A stretch of DNA of 64,000 nucleotides from Psychrobacter maritimus (GTDB lineage: Bacteria; Pseudomonadota; Gammaproteobacteria; Pseudomonadales; Moraxellaceae): assembly GCF_904846345.1 (NCBI RefSeq), contig NZ_CAJHAJ010000006.1, positions 124,001 through 188,000 of the forward strand. The letters are read 5' to 3'. Each line of letters begins with the position of its first letter. Position 1 is the stretch's first letter. The notes under the pieces are model-generated. The model was not told the origin of the DNA and ran no database searches. It saw only the letters and a program-made list of their open reading frames with translations. Made by a program: the position numbers and the translations under genes. Of this stretch, positions 1 to 8,323 are shown one piece after another.

Positions 1-129
1 GCTGTCAATGCTATTTTTGCATTTTGGCTAGGCATCAAAGCCCATGAATTTTATTACGATGATATTTGCTTGGATCTAGGCGGTGGCAGAAACCCAAGCG
101 GTTATCCTATTTGTGTCATTGAGCGATAA
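1..129 (+). CDS. C-terminal end of an unrecognised protein (partial)
   Basis: Frame 1 is open from the first base of the window and stops at TAA 127-129, giving 42 residues. The peptide contains a Gly-rich stretch (LDLGGGRNPSG) and ends in YPICVIER. The 5' part lies outside the window, so no family can be named. The open frame, the absence of internal stops and normal codon use make a real gene end more likely than chance, but 42 codons is short evidence. Confidence 0.45.
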   Translation, partial: AVNAIFAFWLGIKAHEFYYDDICLDLGGGRNPSGYPICVIER

Positions 130-431
130 CTATGCTGCGACAATCGACTTCATAGTTGTTAGCCTCACATACAATACTGGCAGTTCGATGCCTGTATAGC
201 GCACCGATCTCGAATAGAATATGCATGGTAAGTACATCATGAAGTACACCACAGTTATCACAACAACTCAAAACCGCGATATCATTAGCCTGAAGCTGAA
301 GGTTCGTCCTCACTAGGAAACCGAACCCGTGAAAGCGCGTGATTAGTTATTTTGACAACTTTTTCATGCCTACAACGATGCAATGTAATTACTCTCATGG
401 GTATACATTGGCTACCGCTTGGGCTTATCTG
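130..431. other. Intergenic stretch, no convincing gene
   Basis: About 300 bases between the partial gene and the lipoprotein gene, whose 3' ends face each other. A 65-codon reading frame on the minus strand (116-313) starts with GTG, has no visible ribosome-binding site and matches no family I recognise. I see no clear terminator hairpin. Confidence 0.4.
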
Positions 432-872
432 CTATGTGGGCGCAATTTCTATTGCACCGGCAACGGCACAACCCTGATATGCTTTGCCTGCGTAAGTTAA
501 TATTGCAGTAAATTCATTTTGATAGCCATTGTCATCGATACAAAGGTTATTTTTTATATTCACAACAATAGGCTGTCCATTGACAGTACTCGCGTATTCG
601 ACACCTTCAGTATTGACAGAACCAGAACCCACCACGGTAACTGTTGCTGTCGTTGGCTTTAAGAAATTTGCCTCTATACTTAGCTCATTTCCTTCAATCA
701 CTATTCGCCAAATTTTTCCTTTGTTTCCAAAAGCAGTAAATGCCCCTGACGCTACCGGCGCTTCTATTGTAGGCTGCTTACTCAGATCCGTGGTGTCGGC
801 ACGATGGTTACTACAAGCCACTAGAGCTAAGCTGCCCGTTAAGCACATTGTCGTTAGAAGCAAAGAACGCAT
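432..872 (-). CDS. Putative lipoprotein, COG3650-like
   Basis: A 146-residue protein with a type II signal peptide: MRSLLLTT, a hydrophobic run, then lipobox LVAC with the predicted lipidated Cys at residue 20. An ATG 10 codons upstream in the same frame also exists, but the ATG at 872 has AAAGGAA at good spacing and puts the signal peptide at the N-terminus. The C-terminal half has a Cys pair separated by a TATLTL-like segment (NLCIDDNGYQ ... YQGCAVAG), as in small COG3650-type lipoproteins. Function unknown; likely anchored to the inner or outer membrane facing the periplasm. A 28-base palindrome lies 22 bases upstream of the start. It is divergent from the pliG-like gene. Confidence 0.75.
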   Translation of the reverse strand: MRSLLLTTMCLTGSLALVACSNHRADTTDLSKQPTIEAPVASGAFTAFGNKGKIWRIVIEGNELSIEANFLKPTTATVTVVGSGSVNTEGVEYASTVNGQPIVVNIKNNLCIDDNGYQNEFTAILTYAGKAYQGCAVAGAIEIAPT

Positions 873-894
873 AATTTTTCCTTTAATATAATAA

Positions 895-922
895 GAGAAC
901 ACTACTATTTAGCAGTGTTCTC
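895..922. promoter_or_regulatory. Palindrome in the 5' leader of the lipoprotein gene
   Basis: Nine perfectly paired bases (GAGAACACT / AGTGTTCTC) extended by three inner pairs (CTA/TAG) around a two-base loop. It lies just upstream of the minus-strand lipoprotein start, so it could be an operator or a leader hairpin. On the plus strand it is followed by a short T-rich run, so a terminator is also possible, although no plus-strand gene ends there. Confidence 0.4.
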
Positions 923-1051
923 TTTGTTTACGTGATGAAATTCAGGTTTTTACTACCATAGGTAGGTTTGCGGTAGAACTAGAAGCTAGGGCATTAATTA
1001 ATACTATCCATTACGGGCAGCCTTATTCAGTAACTTACCAACGCACTCTCT

Positions 1052-1070
1052 ATATTAGTAATACTAATAT
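1052..1070. promoter_or_regulatory. Perfect 8-3-8 palindrome upstream of the pliG-like gene
   Basis: ATATTAGT-AAT-ACTAATAT is a perfect inverted repeat 71 bases before the pliG-like start codon. It has the size and symmetry of a dimeric repressor or activator site. No regulator is identified; AT-rich palindromes also arise by chance. Confidence 0.35.
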
Positions 1071-1141
1071 AACATATCTATAAAGGTTGACAGTGTGCAA
1101 TAAGATAAAATCGTTTTTTTTACTGCTTGAGTGTTTAAAAT

Positions 1142-1561
1142 ATGAAAAATTTAACTGCTGCTATTCTAATTGCGCTTCCTGTTCTAATGGTAAGCCCTAC
1201 AGTAATGGCCGCCTCTTCAGATGCAGTGGCTAAAACTGTTGATGTTCAATTTAAAAAAGGCGCTAGTTCAGCTAACTATTATGGGAAATTAAAGGGTATT
1301 AAGTACGATTCCTATACATTTTATGCCAAAAAGAACCAAAAGCTTTCTGTTAAAACAACGGGAGGGAATGTAGATTCTTATTTATTCCATAAGAATTTAG
1401 CAGACTCTGTTAACGTAGGAGAGTACGCCCCTGAGCTGGATGACCAAGGTTATTACACGCTTCCATATTCAGGTAAATATGAATTACGTATTCTTCAGCC
1501 ACGTTCTCAAGCTTCTAAAGGAAAAACACCCCCATATTGGCTAGAAGTATCTATTCTATAG
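1142..1561 (+). CDS. pliG: Periplasmic inhibitor of g-type lysozyme (PliG/YcgK-like)
   Basis: A 139-residue protein with a Sec signal peptide (MKNLTAAILIALPVLMV..., cleavage near VMA-AS at about residue 23). The mature part closely follows the E. coli YcgK/PliG pattern as I remember it: V-[EQ]-F-x-KG-x-SSA, then Y-x-G-x-[IL]-KG, then SYTFYAKK-Q-x, SYLFH, SV, YAPELD-x-x-G-x-YTLP, SGKYELRILQ. PliG binds goose-type lysozyme in the periplasm and blocks muramidase attack on peptidoglycan. It is monocistronic, with a large hairpin downstream. No good Shine-Dalgarno is visible before ATG 1142, but the start is fixed by the signal peptide. Confidence 0.85.
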   Translation: MKNLTAAILIALPVLMVSPTVMAASSDAVAKTVDVQFKKGASSANYYGKLKGIKYDSYTFYAKKNQKLSVKTTGGNVDSYLFHKNLADSVNVGEYAPELDDQGYYTLPYSGKYELRILQPRSQASKGKTPPYWLEVSIL

Positions 1562-1580
1562 GTATATAAGCTTAATAATG

Positions 1581-1658
1581 GAGAGCATCCTATATTCTGT
1601 GTAACAGCCATGTGGCTTTCATCAATAATTACACAAAATGTAGGATGCTCTCAATATT
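1581..1658 (+). terminator. Long-stem hairpin terminator after the pliG-like gene
   Basis: Arms at 1581-1604 and 1629-1652 pair over 24 positions with one G-U and one mismatch; the loop holds a small nested hairpin (AGCC/GGCT). A T-rich run follows the right arm. The stem is unusually long for a simple intrinsic terminator. Confidence 0.7.
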
Positions 1659-1786
1659 TTTTAAATTAAGTCTCTTTTTAGTTAAAAAAATCTTTAACCA
1701 AACATCGCATTCTTTACAATCTTACACTTTGTAAAAGTCAGTCAACTTGGATGTTTTTCTATTACCTATATTATTAAGCCTAACCT

Positions 1787-2029
1787 ATGGACAAACCATT
1801 GAAAAAATTTAGCCTAGTATTCTTACCATCATTTTTGTGGGTCGTATTAACTGGGCTAGGATTTGGCTCTCAAAGTTTATCTAATTTGATTGAACTTATA
1901 GGAATTTTTATAGTATCTGTGCTGTGTTTATTTAGCCCAGAACGATTTATAAAATACCAATACCTTCTTGTAATACTCTTAATAATCACTGTCTTAGTGC
2001 GTTTTTTAACCCCACATATTCCGGAATAA
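1787..2029 (+). CDS. Small hypothetical membrane protein
   Basis: An 80-residue protein with a short basic N-terminus (MDKPLKKF) and two or three hydrophobic segments, roughly residues 8-26, 33-49 and 58-72. No family recognised. It sits between the pliG terminator and decayed insertion-sequence DNA. No strong ribosome-binding site is seen. The ORF has the charge pattern of a real inner-membrane protein, but it is short. Confidence 0.5.
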   Translation: MDKPLKKFSLVFLPSFLWVVLTGLGFGSQSLSNLIELIGIFIVSVLCLFSPERFIKYQYLLVILLIITVLVRFLTPHIPE

Positions 2030-2030
2030 T

Positions 2031-2150
2031 TTCTTTAGGCTTATTAAATCAGTTGGCTATCTTTTATTTGCACTTCTACTAACTGCCTGCCAATCAAGTC
2101 TCAAAGTTACTGAACCAAATTCTTCAAAGCCAACATTTACAGTTATACTG
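2031..2150 (+). pseudogene. Truncated lipoprotein gene fragment
   Basis: Read in frame from 2031, the peptide is RLIKSVGYLLFALLLTACQS followed by SLKVTEPNSS, a typical lipoprotein signal with lipobox LTAC. No ATG, GTG or TTG start is seen in frame directly before it, and the frame runs into IS110-like sequence near 2140-2156 and stops. I read it as the remnant of a lipoprotein gene cut by an insertion sequence. Confidence 0.4.
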
Positions 2151-2407
2151 AATCAGGGCTATTTAAGGGCAAGTCTCGCTTAGCAAAGAATGGCTCAAGT
2201 GATATCAGAGCAAAACTGTATATGCCGGCGCTAGTCGCCATTAAGCATAATCCTGACATTAAGACGCAGTATAAGCGACTGCTTGCTAACGGTAAGTGTA
2301 AAATGCAGGCTTTCTGCGCAGTTATGCGTAAGCTTGTGCATATTTGTTTCGGCGTGGTTAAACATCAGCAGCCTTACCAAGCAAGAGTTGATCTAATTAG
2401 CACTTGA
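2141..2407 (+). mobile_element. IS110-family transposase C-terminal remnant
   Basis: From about 2141 one frame reads SGLFKGKSRLAKNGSSDIR then LYMPALVAIKHNPDIK, KRLLANGKCKMQAF and VMRKLVHICFGV, which follows the C-terminal transposase_20 domain of IS110-family (DEDD) transposases. The N-terminal catalytic part is absent and the upstream junction is with a broken lipoprotein gene. A start codon at 2222 gives an apparently intact small ORF, but it is only the tail of the transposase. Non-functional. Confidence 0.8.
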
Positions 2408-2454
2408 TTTGGCTTTTTTAGGATAGTATCTCTTATACGCTGTCCAGTTTTATT

Positions 2455-2880
2455 ATGCCATTACAGAACGCCGTCTTTAAGATTTATTTCTCACTACTAA
2501 TCCAAAAAGTCATACGTAGCTTAAACCAGCTTATTGAATATGAGGGTAAGCCCGTGCAAATAAGATGTGACAATGGCCCTGAATATCTTAGTAGTGCGCT
2601 CAGAAACTGGGCTTTCGATCAAGTCATCATCTTAATTTAGATTGAATCTCGCAATCTACAGCAAAATGCTTATGTGGAGCGTTTTAACAGAACGATGCGC
2701 TATGATTGATTAAATCAAGAACTGTTTGATAACCTAGAGCAAATACGCGAACAAGCAGTAAATTGGTTATACCATTACAATAATGAACGCCCAAACATGG
2801 GCAATGGCGGCTTTACGCCGATACAGAAGCTAAATAAGGAAGCGTTATTCTATTTGGTAAGTGTTTTATTGTGGGGATGA
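2455..2880 (+). mobile_element. IS3-family transposase (orfB) remnant with stop codons
   Basis: One continuous reading frame encodes the end of an rve integrase core: VIRSLNQLIEYEGKP, the second catalytic Asp in CDNGPEYLS, the catalytic Glu in NAYVERFNRT, then NWLYHYNNERP and GGFTPIQKLN. It is interrupted by TAG at 2638-2640 and TGA at 2707-2709 and ends at TGA 2878-2880. The first catalytic Asp and the rest of orfA/orfB are missing, so it is dead. Confidence 0.85.
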
Positions 2881-3022
2881 TTACCCTGCGTTCTCTAGCA
2901 ACGCTGATAAAAACGCTTTAGACTGGCTATAAGCTCAGTCCATTCAATTAAAATACTCACGCTCAAACACCAGTCTAGGGGATTTTTAAAGAAAGCTTTT
3001 AGCTTTAAGACATACAATTATC

Positions 3023-3886
3023 CTATCCAATCTTTTGTCTAAACCTCAGAGATTCAAGAGTAGCTAGCCATATCAAAGGTAGGATAATCAACGCAGAACC
3101 TATTAACAGAGTCATATTTGGTACTTCATTAAACCATATGATTCCGACCACCACCGCCCCTATTAAACCTGAGTATTCCGCACTAGAGACTTTGTACGCT
3201 TCAATGTGTCGATACACCTGTACGCATATACCTGCATAAATCAAAATGAATACATTTGAACTGGCGGCCGTAATCAATGAGCGCCAATCAAATGGCTGTC
3301 CTTCCCAAATAGCCAAACCAAGCGCGAATGGGATTCCTAATGAATTGGTCAAAAGTAGCGTTTGATAGACAGAATGATTTTGTGGAAGTTTACGAACTAA
3401 GAGATTGTTTATCGCCATGGTTACCGCCACTATAAGGGCAAACACCGCCCCTAAATTGATCTGTTTCGGTTGTACAATAACGAGGATACCAGCAAAACCT
3501 AACATAGATACCGCTATAGTTGGAAAGGTTAATCTGTCTTTATAAAATAAAAAACCTAGCGGCAATATAAACAAAGGGGCTGCATAAAAAATAGCATTCG
3601 CAGTCGCGAGAGGCAATGCTTGAAGAGACAGTACCATGAATATCACACCTAACAACCACACGTGACTACGAACAAAGTGCCATTTTATATTACTGAATAA
3701 CTTGTTCTTTTTATTAATTAAGCAAAATGGCAACAGCATTAAAACCGCTGTGCATTGACGAAACAGGATAAATTGATATACCGCCGTCTCAGAGGGCAAG
3801 GCCTTTATCAAGGCGTCTGAGAAGACCGCAATGATATTTCCTAGTACCAATAGCGTCATGGCAAATGCAACACTCATCTTTGGCAT
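3023..3886 (-). CDS. EamA/DMT-family transporter
   Basis: A 287-residue integral membrane protein with about ten hydrophobic segments arranged as two five-helix repeats, the hallmark of the EamA (DUF6) drug/metabolite transporter superfamily. The first repeat begins SVAFAMTLLVLGNIIAVFSD and the second near residue 140. Substrate cannot be told from sequence; such proteins export amino acids, purines or other small metabolites. It is divergently transcribed from a GcvA-like LysR gene across 147 bases, which suggests that regulator controls it. Confidence 0.85.
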   Translation of the reverse strand: MPKMSVAFAMTLLVLGNIIAVFSDALIKALPSETAVYQFILFRQCTAVLMLLPFCLINKKNKLFSNIKWHFVRSHVWLLGVIFMVLSLQALPLATANAIFYAAPLFILPLGFLFYKDRLTFPTIAVSMLGFAGILVIVQPKQINLGAVFALIVAVTMAINNLLVRKLPQNHSVYQTLLLTNSLGIPFALGLAIWEGQPFDWRSLITAASSNVFILIYAGICVQVYRHIEAYKVSSAEYSGLIGAVVVGIIWFNEVPNMTLLIGSALIILPLIWLATLESLRFRQKIG

Positions 3887-4033
3887 TCTTAGCCTCCTCG
3901 CCCTACTCTAAATTCAGAAACTGTTAAAACCCCAATGGGTTCATGCTGATTTAACGATCTGTCAGGCAGTATATTCAAGTAACGCTATGATGTATAATGA
4001 TATAAAACATATTTAGTATTAGCTGAGGTAATC

Positions 4034-4924
4034 ATGGATTTACCACCGCTGCGTGCAATACAGTGCTTCGAATCCGTTGCACGGCTTAACAGCTTTTCAA
4101 AAGCAGCAGAAAGCCTCAATGTGACACAAAGTGCCGTGAGTCACCAAATACGCATCCTTGAGAAGTATCTTGGGGAAGCAATGTTTTACAGGCAAGGCCG
4201 GACCTTTTCGTTGACAGAGGTTGGTGAGCGTTATTTTACAGATGTGAGTCGAGCATTGGGTCTTCTTTCAGATAGTAGTCAGATTATTAAACATGGAAAA
4301 CCTGGGCATATACGCTTAGCTCTGTACAGTTCAGTCGCAGTGAATTGGTTGATTCCTCGACTAGAAGACTTCTATAGACAGTATCCAGAAATAGAACTTA
4401 CTTTAGATATGGTCAATCATCCCTCTGATCATAATGAGCAAAGGGCCGATTGTTATATCACCGTCAATCCCCCTCCACATGCTTTCATCAGTAAGTTTTT
4501 ATTTTCTGAAACTTTATATCCTGTGTGTGGTCAAAAGCTTTGGGAGAAAATAAGAGATAAACCCCTTCCTGATGCATTGTGGCGGCATCCAATATTGTCC
4601 GTGAGGTATACAGATATAAGTGAAAATAGAGCGGAGGATTGGCTGCGGTGGTGTAAGGCAGGCGGATTTGAATTACCAAGCGATATAAAGATAAATCATT
4701 TTAGTCATGTACTACTAGCGATAGAAGCCGCACGGTATAATCTGGGATTTACCCTCGTTAACAACTATATGATGCTAGATAAATCTTATGAGCAGAAACT
4801 CATTAGAATTCCGATGCATGAATTACTAACAGGGGATAAGTTTTACTTCGTTTACAAGGAATTAAAGAACAATCAGGACGATATTATTAAACTATCTAAA
4901 TGGTTAGAATCTCAGTGTGAGTAA
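4034..4924 (+). CDS. LysR-family regulator, GcvA-like
   Basis: A 296-residue LysR-type regulator. The N-terminal winged helix-turn-helix (residues 5-65) reads LRAIQCFESVARLNSFSKAA, then LNVTQSAVSHQI, LEKYLGEAMFYRQGR, which is the GcvA-like branch. The rest is the periplasmic-binding-protein-like effector domain. TGAGGTAAT precedes the ATG. It faces the EamA exporter gene; the shared 147-base intergenic region holds a TATAAT (3993-3998) on the plus strand. Likely a local regulator of the exporter; the inducer is unknown. Confidence 0.85.
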   Translation: MDLPPLRAIQCFESVARLNSFSKAAESLNVTQSAVSHQIRILEKYLGEAMFYRQGRTFSLTEVGERYFTDVSRALGLLSDSSQIIKHGKPGHIRLALYSSVAVNWLIPRLEDFYRQYPEIELTLDMVNHPSDHNEQRADCYITVNPPPHAFISKFLFSETLYPVCGQKLWEKIRDKPLPDALWRHPILSVRYTDISENRAEDWLRWCKAGGFELPSDIKINHFSHVLLAIEAARYNLGFTLVNNYMMLDKSYEQKLIRIPMHELLTGDKFYFVYKELKNNQDDIIKLSKWLESQCE

Positions 4925-5248
4925 AGAAATCCTCTATCTTATTTGTTGTTACAAGAAAAATAATGATTTGTTAAGGGATTTAAAATGATGATTTAGAAAA
5001 TCCCGATTCAATAACTCATAAACACTCGTATCCTCAAAAAATAGTCATTCATTTTATCTGATATTCAAATAATATAAGTTAATAGGTTGAAGTTTAAAAG
5101 AAATAAAGCTCATTACATTTAGTTAAAGTCGAATTAACTTTAGAATAAAAACGGAAATTTATACGTTTTTTTATTGTTTATCTGTTAGTGATAATGGCTG
5201 TTATCATATCTACTCTTAATATGGATTAGGGTCTATATATATATTTAT
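4925..5248. other. AT-rich intergenic region between convergent genes
   Basis: 324 bases between the 3' ends of a LysR gene and the lrgB-like gene. There is a weak hairpin (AAAAACG at 5147-5153, CGTTTTTTT at 5164-5172) with only two GC pairs, which might serve as a terminator. No open reading frame or RNA gene is recognisable. Confidence 0.4.
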
Positions 5249-5947
5249 TTAAACTTGCCCAAATAACATTACGCCATGTATTAATGAAGGGCCTAAGAAT
5301 ACCATAAATAATCCCGCTAAAATCATTGTTAAACTGGCTATAACGCCCTCATCCTCATTGCGCTGACTTGCCCGGGCTGTACCAAAACCGTGTGATGCAT
5401 TACCAAATGCGATTCCATTTGCAAGATGGGAGCGAATACGAAAAAAAGTCAAGATCATATCCCCTAAAATCATTCCCACCATCCCTGTAATCAAAGTAAA
5501 CAATGAAACTAAAGAGGAAGATCCGTGAATTTTTTCAGATAAGTCTAACGCAAATGGTGTCGATATTGAACGGGCCATCAAGCTATAGGTCAAGGTCTTA
5601 TCAAAATGGAATAACACAGCAAATATATATATGCTCAAGACCCCCACTATCATCCCAACAGTTATAGAAGCGGTCAAAGACAAAGCATGTTGACGTATTA
5701 AACGACGATACTCATAAATAGGTATAGCAAACGCAACCGTTGCGGGGGCAAGTAACTGCACAATCCAAGCTGTATCCTTCCAATAAGTATCATAAGAGAT
5801 ATTAAAGATAATCATTAATGAAAGCGTTATTACTGGAACCGTGATAGCAGGGTTTAGCCAAGATTTTCGATAGCGCACATAGATTACTTTAGCCATATAA
5901 TAAGCAGCTAATGTCCAAATGAGACAAAGGATTGAGCAGACATTCAT
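5249..5947 (-). CDS. LrgB/CidB/YohK-family membrane protein
   Basis: A 232-residue polytopic membrane protein with about seven hydrophobic segments. The C-terminal part carries the LrgB signature: RSISTPFALDLSEKIHGSSS, then GMVGMILGDM, then a GNASHGFGTARA segment. LrgB/CidB proteins work with a small CidA/LrgA partner and are implicated in murein hydrolase control, programmed lysis or export of small metabolites. It starts nine bases after the stop of the CidA-like gene, so the two form an operon, with a divergent LysR upstream, as in cidABR-type loci. Confidence 0.9.
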   Translation of the reverse strand: MNVCSILCLIWTLAAYYMAKVIYVRYRKSWLNPAITVPVITLSLMIIFNISYDTYWKDTAWIVQLLAPATVAFAIPIYEYRRLIRQHALSLTASITVGMIVGVLSIYIFAVLFHFDKTLTYSLMARSISTPFALDLSEKIHGSSSLVSLFTLITGMVGMILGDMILTFFRIRSHLANGIAFGNASHGFGTARASQRNEDEGVIASLTMILAGLFMVFLGPSLIHGVMLFGQV

Positions 5948-5956
5948 CGTAAATCC

Positions 5957-6448
5957 TCACGCATTATCATTATTTCTTAGGTTTAATTGGGCTTTATGAA
6001 TCTGATGTCGATACAATCTACGTTGCAAACGGTGCACCATAATAAAAGTTAATGCTGAGCTTAACATCACCATCGCGGTACTTAAGATAATTGTCAGCAT
6101 TAATTGCCAGCCCTTACTGATAAATAGCGCCTTGTATTGAAGTATTGACATCATAAGTGGGATAAACATTAATACTAACTCACCCAAAACAAATTTTGCA
6201 CCCAGTCTGACCCAGTTAACCTTAATAGCACCATTCATTAATAATATCAGCATTAAAAACATTCCTAAGACGCCTGAGGATACGGGTAAATGCAATAATT
6301 CAACCAATATCTCAGCACAATACCAGACAGCTGCGATAATAGCGCATTGCATAAGGACATGAAGCCATGATTGGCGATAGAACTTTTGAAGTGTAAGTTT
6401 TTTTTCATCTAAAAAAGATAGGGATAAGCGAATATTAGGATTACGCAT
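5957..6448 (-). CDS. CidA/LrgA-family holin-like protein
   Basis: A 163-residue protein with four hydrophobic segments (about residues 30-48, 56-72, 85-104, 112-137). The LPVSSGVLGMFLMLILLMNG segment and the following GAKFVLGELVLMFIPLMMS match the CidA/LrgA (UPF0299) family. It is longer than usual because of about 25 extra residues before the first membrane helix and a basic C-terminal tail. First gene of the two-gene cidA/lrgB-like operon, divergent from a LysR regulator. Confidence 0.88.
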   Translation of the reverse strand: MRNPNIRLSLSFLDEKKLTLQKFYRQSWLHVLMQCAIIAAVWYCAEILVELLHLPVSSGVLGMFLMLILLMNGAIKVNWVRLGAKFVLGELVLMFIPLMMSILQYKALFISKGWQLMLTIILSTAMVMLSSALTFIMVHRLQRRLYRHQIHKAQLNLRNNDNA

Positions 6449-6583
6449 AATAATTGTTGTTTGTTGATTAGAGACTACTTATTATAAAAATACCATAGCC
6501 ATAAATTATGAATTATATTTTTATTTTTATTCCCAATTTCTATAATAAATTTCATTATCTTTCCTAACCATGGTTTATTATTC

Positions 6584-7474
6584 ATGATAACTTTGAAACA
6601 ATTACGCTGCTTTGTGACAGTCGTAAAAACAGGTGGGTTTCTTCAAGCCAGTATTCAACTCAATTTAACCCAACCCACCGTTACCAAATCCATCAGTAAC
6701 CTTGAAGAATATTTAGGCGTAGCTCTGTTTGATAAGCCGTTGACTCATAGAAAAAAGCGGCTAGTTAATTTAACGGAAATTGGCGAACACCTCTATATTC
6801 AAGCAGTGGATATCTTACAAAAGGCAGATAATCTTGAACAAACAGTAGTAGATTATCAGCAATTAATAGGTGGTAAGTTGCGTTTGGGGATTTCACCGTT
6901 AGGCAGTGAAATACTAAGCAAAGCTATTTTTAACTTTTACCAAATGCATCCTAGTATAGAAACCTCACTTATCGAAGATGGTGCTGAGTCACTTAAGCAG
7001 GCCCTTCTAGAGGGGCAACTTGATGTGGCAACATTGATGAAGCCGATTGACGATGATATTGACTACTTGTCGATATGTTGCTATCCAGTGGTGGTCGTAG
7101 CAAATAAGAACCGTATGGGTAAGCAAAAAACCAAGGTAACACTTAAGTCACTATCGAATGCACCCCTAATTTTATTTGCCTCCAATTCATCATTTACTCC
7201 GATGATTATAGAAAACTGTCAATCACTAGGTTTTGAACCTAATATTATTTGCCAAACCAATCAGTGGCACTTGCTTCTTGACATGGTAAAACAGGATATG
7301 GGCGTGACTCTTTTGCCTCAATATTATACTCAAAAGTTGGATTTAACAGGATTAGTCTGCTTGCCACTAACCCAACCTCAGTTAAAATGGGAGCTTGTCA
7401 TGGCTTGGCGCCGTCATCGCTTGCTTACACCAAGTATGCGAGCTTGGCTTGATAACATAAGAAAAAATATATAA
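6584..7474 (+). CDS. LysR-family regulator of the cid/lrg-like operon
   Basis: A 296-residue LysR-type regulator. The N-terminal helix-turn-helix reads LKQLRCFVTVVKTGGFLQAS, LNLTQPTVTKSISNLEEYLG, followed by a LysR substrate-binding domain. Divergent from the cidA-like gene with 135 AT-rich bases between. CidR in Staphylococcus is a LysR regulator of cidABC and responds to acetate; the same arrangement suggests an analogous role, but the inducer here is not known. A decayed IS3-family fragment begins directly after its stop codon. Confidence 0.88.
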   Translation: MITLKQLRCFVTVVKTGGFLQASIQLNLTQPTVTKSISNLEEYLGVALFDKPLTHRKKRLVNLTEIGEHLYIQAVDILQKADNLEQTVVDYQQLIGGKLRLGISPLGSEILSKAIFNFYQMHPSIETSLIEDGAESLKQALLEGQLDVATLMKPIDDDIDYLSICCYPVVVVANKNRMGKQKTKVTLKSLSNAPLILFASNSSFTPMIIENCQSLGFEPNIICQTNQWHLLLDMVKQDMGVTLLPQYYTQKLDLTGLVCLPLTQPQLKWELVMAWRRHRLLTPSMRAWLDNIRKNI

Positions 7475-7483
7475 CCAGGCCTT

Positions 7484-7743
7484 GATAATGCTTTGGCTGA
7501 AACAGGGAATAGGTTATACAAAACAGAGGTAATTGAATATTTAAAAGCAGATTGGCAAGGTTTAGCGAATGTACAACTTGCGACATTGAATTGGGTAGAT
7601 CGGTTCAATAAAAAGCGTATACACAGTGCATTGGGCTATGTATCGCCTTTTGAGTTCGAAAGCGGTATTATTATAGTTTGATCCTGTCAGGCATTGCTAC
7701 CTGACTCAAGTAAATCGGCCTCCGATAAACTCGGGGCGGTTCA
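7484..7743 (+). mobile_element. IS3-family element, right-end remnant
   Basis: From 7484 the frame reads DNALAETGNRLYKTEVIEYL, then VQLATLNWVDRFNKKRIHSA and GYVSPFEFE, the last 65 residues of an IS3-family OrfB, ending at TGA 7679-7681. It is followed by a hairpin (CAGG/CCTG) and a terminal inverted repeat at 7711-7743 which, read outward to inward on the minus strand, begins TGAACCGCCCCGAG. The rest of the element is missing. Its junction lies ten bases after the LysR stop codon. Confidence 0.85.
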
Positions 7744-7767
7744 GTATTGCTATAAGCTAAATGACAG

Positions 7768-8130
7768 TTACACAGAATCTGGAATGGTCTCTAGTAAATT
7801 ACCATCTTTATCGAATAGGCAATCGACCACAACCAGAGGAGTAGTATCCACGCTATCTTTAGCGTAGTAATGCGTTGTAACTTTGAAATTACCGTTATTT
7901 AATAGTCTGTAGTCTGTATTTTTGCGGTTAATCTCCATAGACTTAAGGTTTCTAAGCATAGGTTTTGTCTTTTCTTGGCACTTCGTTAGCAGTGCAATCT
8001 TTGATGTTTTGCGAGCTTGTTCGAGTTCAGTCTCTTTTTCTTCATAAAATGAGTTACTGTCGCTTTGAATCCAAATATAAAATGCTGCAAATGTAATAAT
8101 AGACAATCCTGTCAGCGTCTCTTTTTTCAT
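7768..8130 (-). CDS. Hypothetical protein with N-terminal membrane anchor
   Basis: A 120-residue protein with one hydrophobic segment near the N-terminus (LTGLSIITFAAFYIWIQ, about residues 6-22), a short charged helical stretch (EEKETELEQARKTSK), then a small domain with paired Cys-containing motifs (LLTKCQEK and VVVDCLFDKDGNL). No named family recognised. It may be an anchored periplasmic or exported protein. It lies directly inside an IS3 right end, in a block of accessory genes. Ends with a normal stop; start ATG at 8130. Confidence 0.65.
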   Translation of the reverse strand: MKKETLTGLSIITFAAFYIWIQSDSNSFYEEKETELEQARKTSKIALLTKCQEKTKPMLRNLKSMEINRKNTDYRLLNNGNFKVTTHYYAKDSVDTTPLVVVDCLFDKDGNLLETIPDSV

Positions 8131-8323
8131 GATATGACCCGTTTATTAGTAACAGATGAAGATATTTACCAATATACAATCATAGTTCATTAACCCATAC
8201 AGTACACCACAAAAGTGTTTATTCAATCAATTTACAATTATAACTAATATTCTTATTGGTCTCTGTCATCATTAGGAAAGAGCACAGTCTAAACGCTTTC
8301 AACTCATGCTATACCGCTGCTAA

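Noticed and set aside
116..313. 65-codon minus-strand frame with a GTG start
   Set aside because: No ribosome-binding site, no recognisable domain, and its end overlaps the partial gene at the window start.
529..891. Plus-strand frame over the lipoprotein gene
   Set aside because: It is the complement of a better gene that has a lipobox and a ribosome-binding site.
2222..2407. Apparent intact 61-residue gene
   Set aside because: It is the tail of an IS110 transposase whose similarity continues upstream of this ATG without a start.
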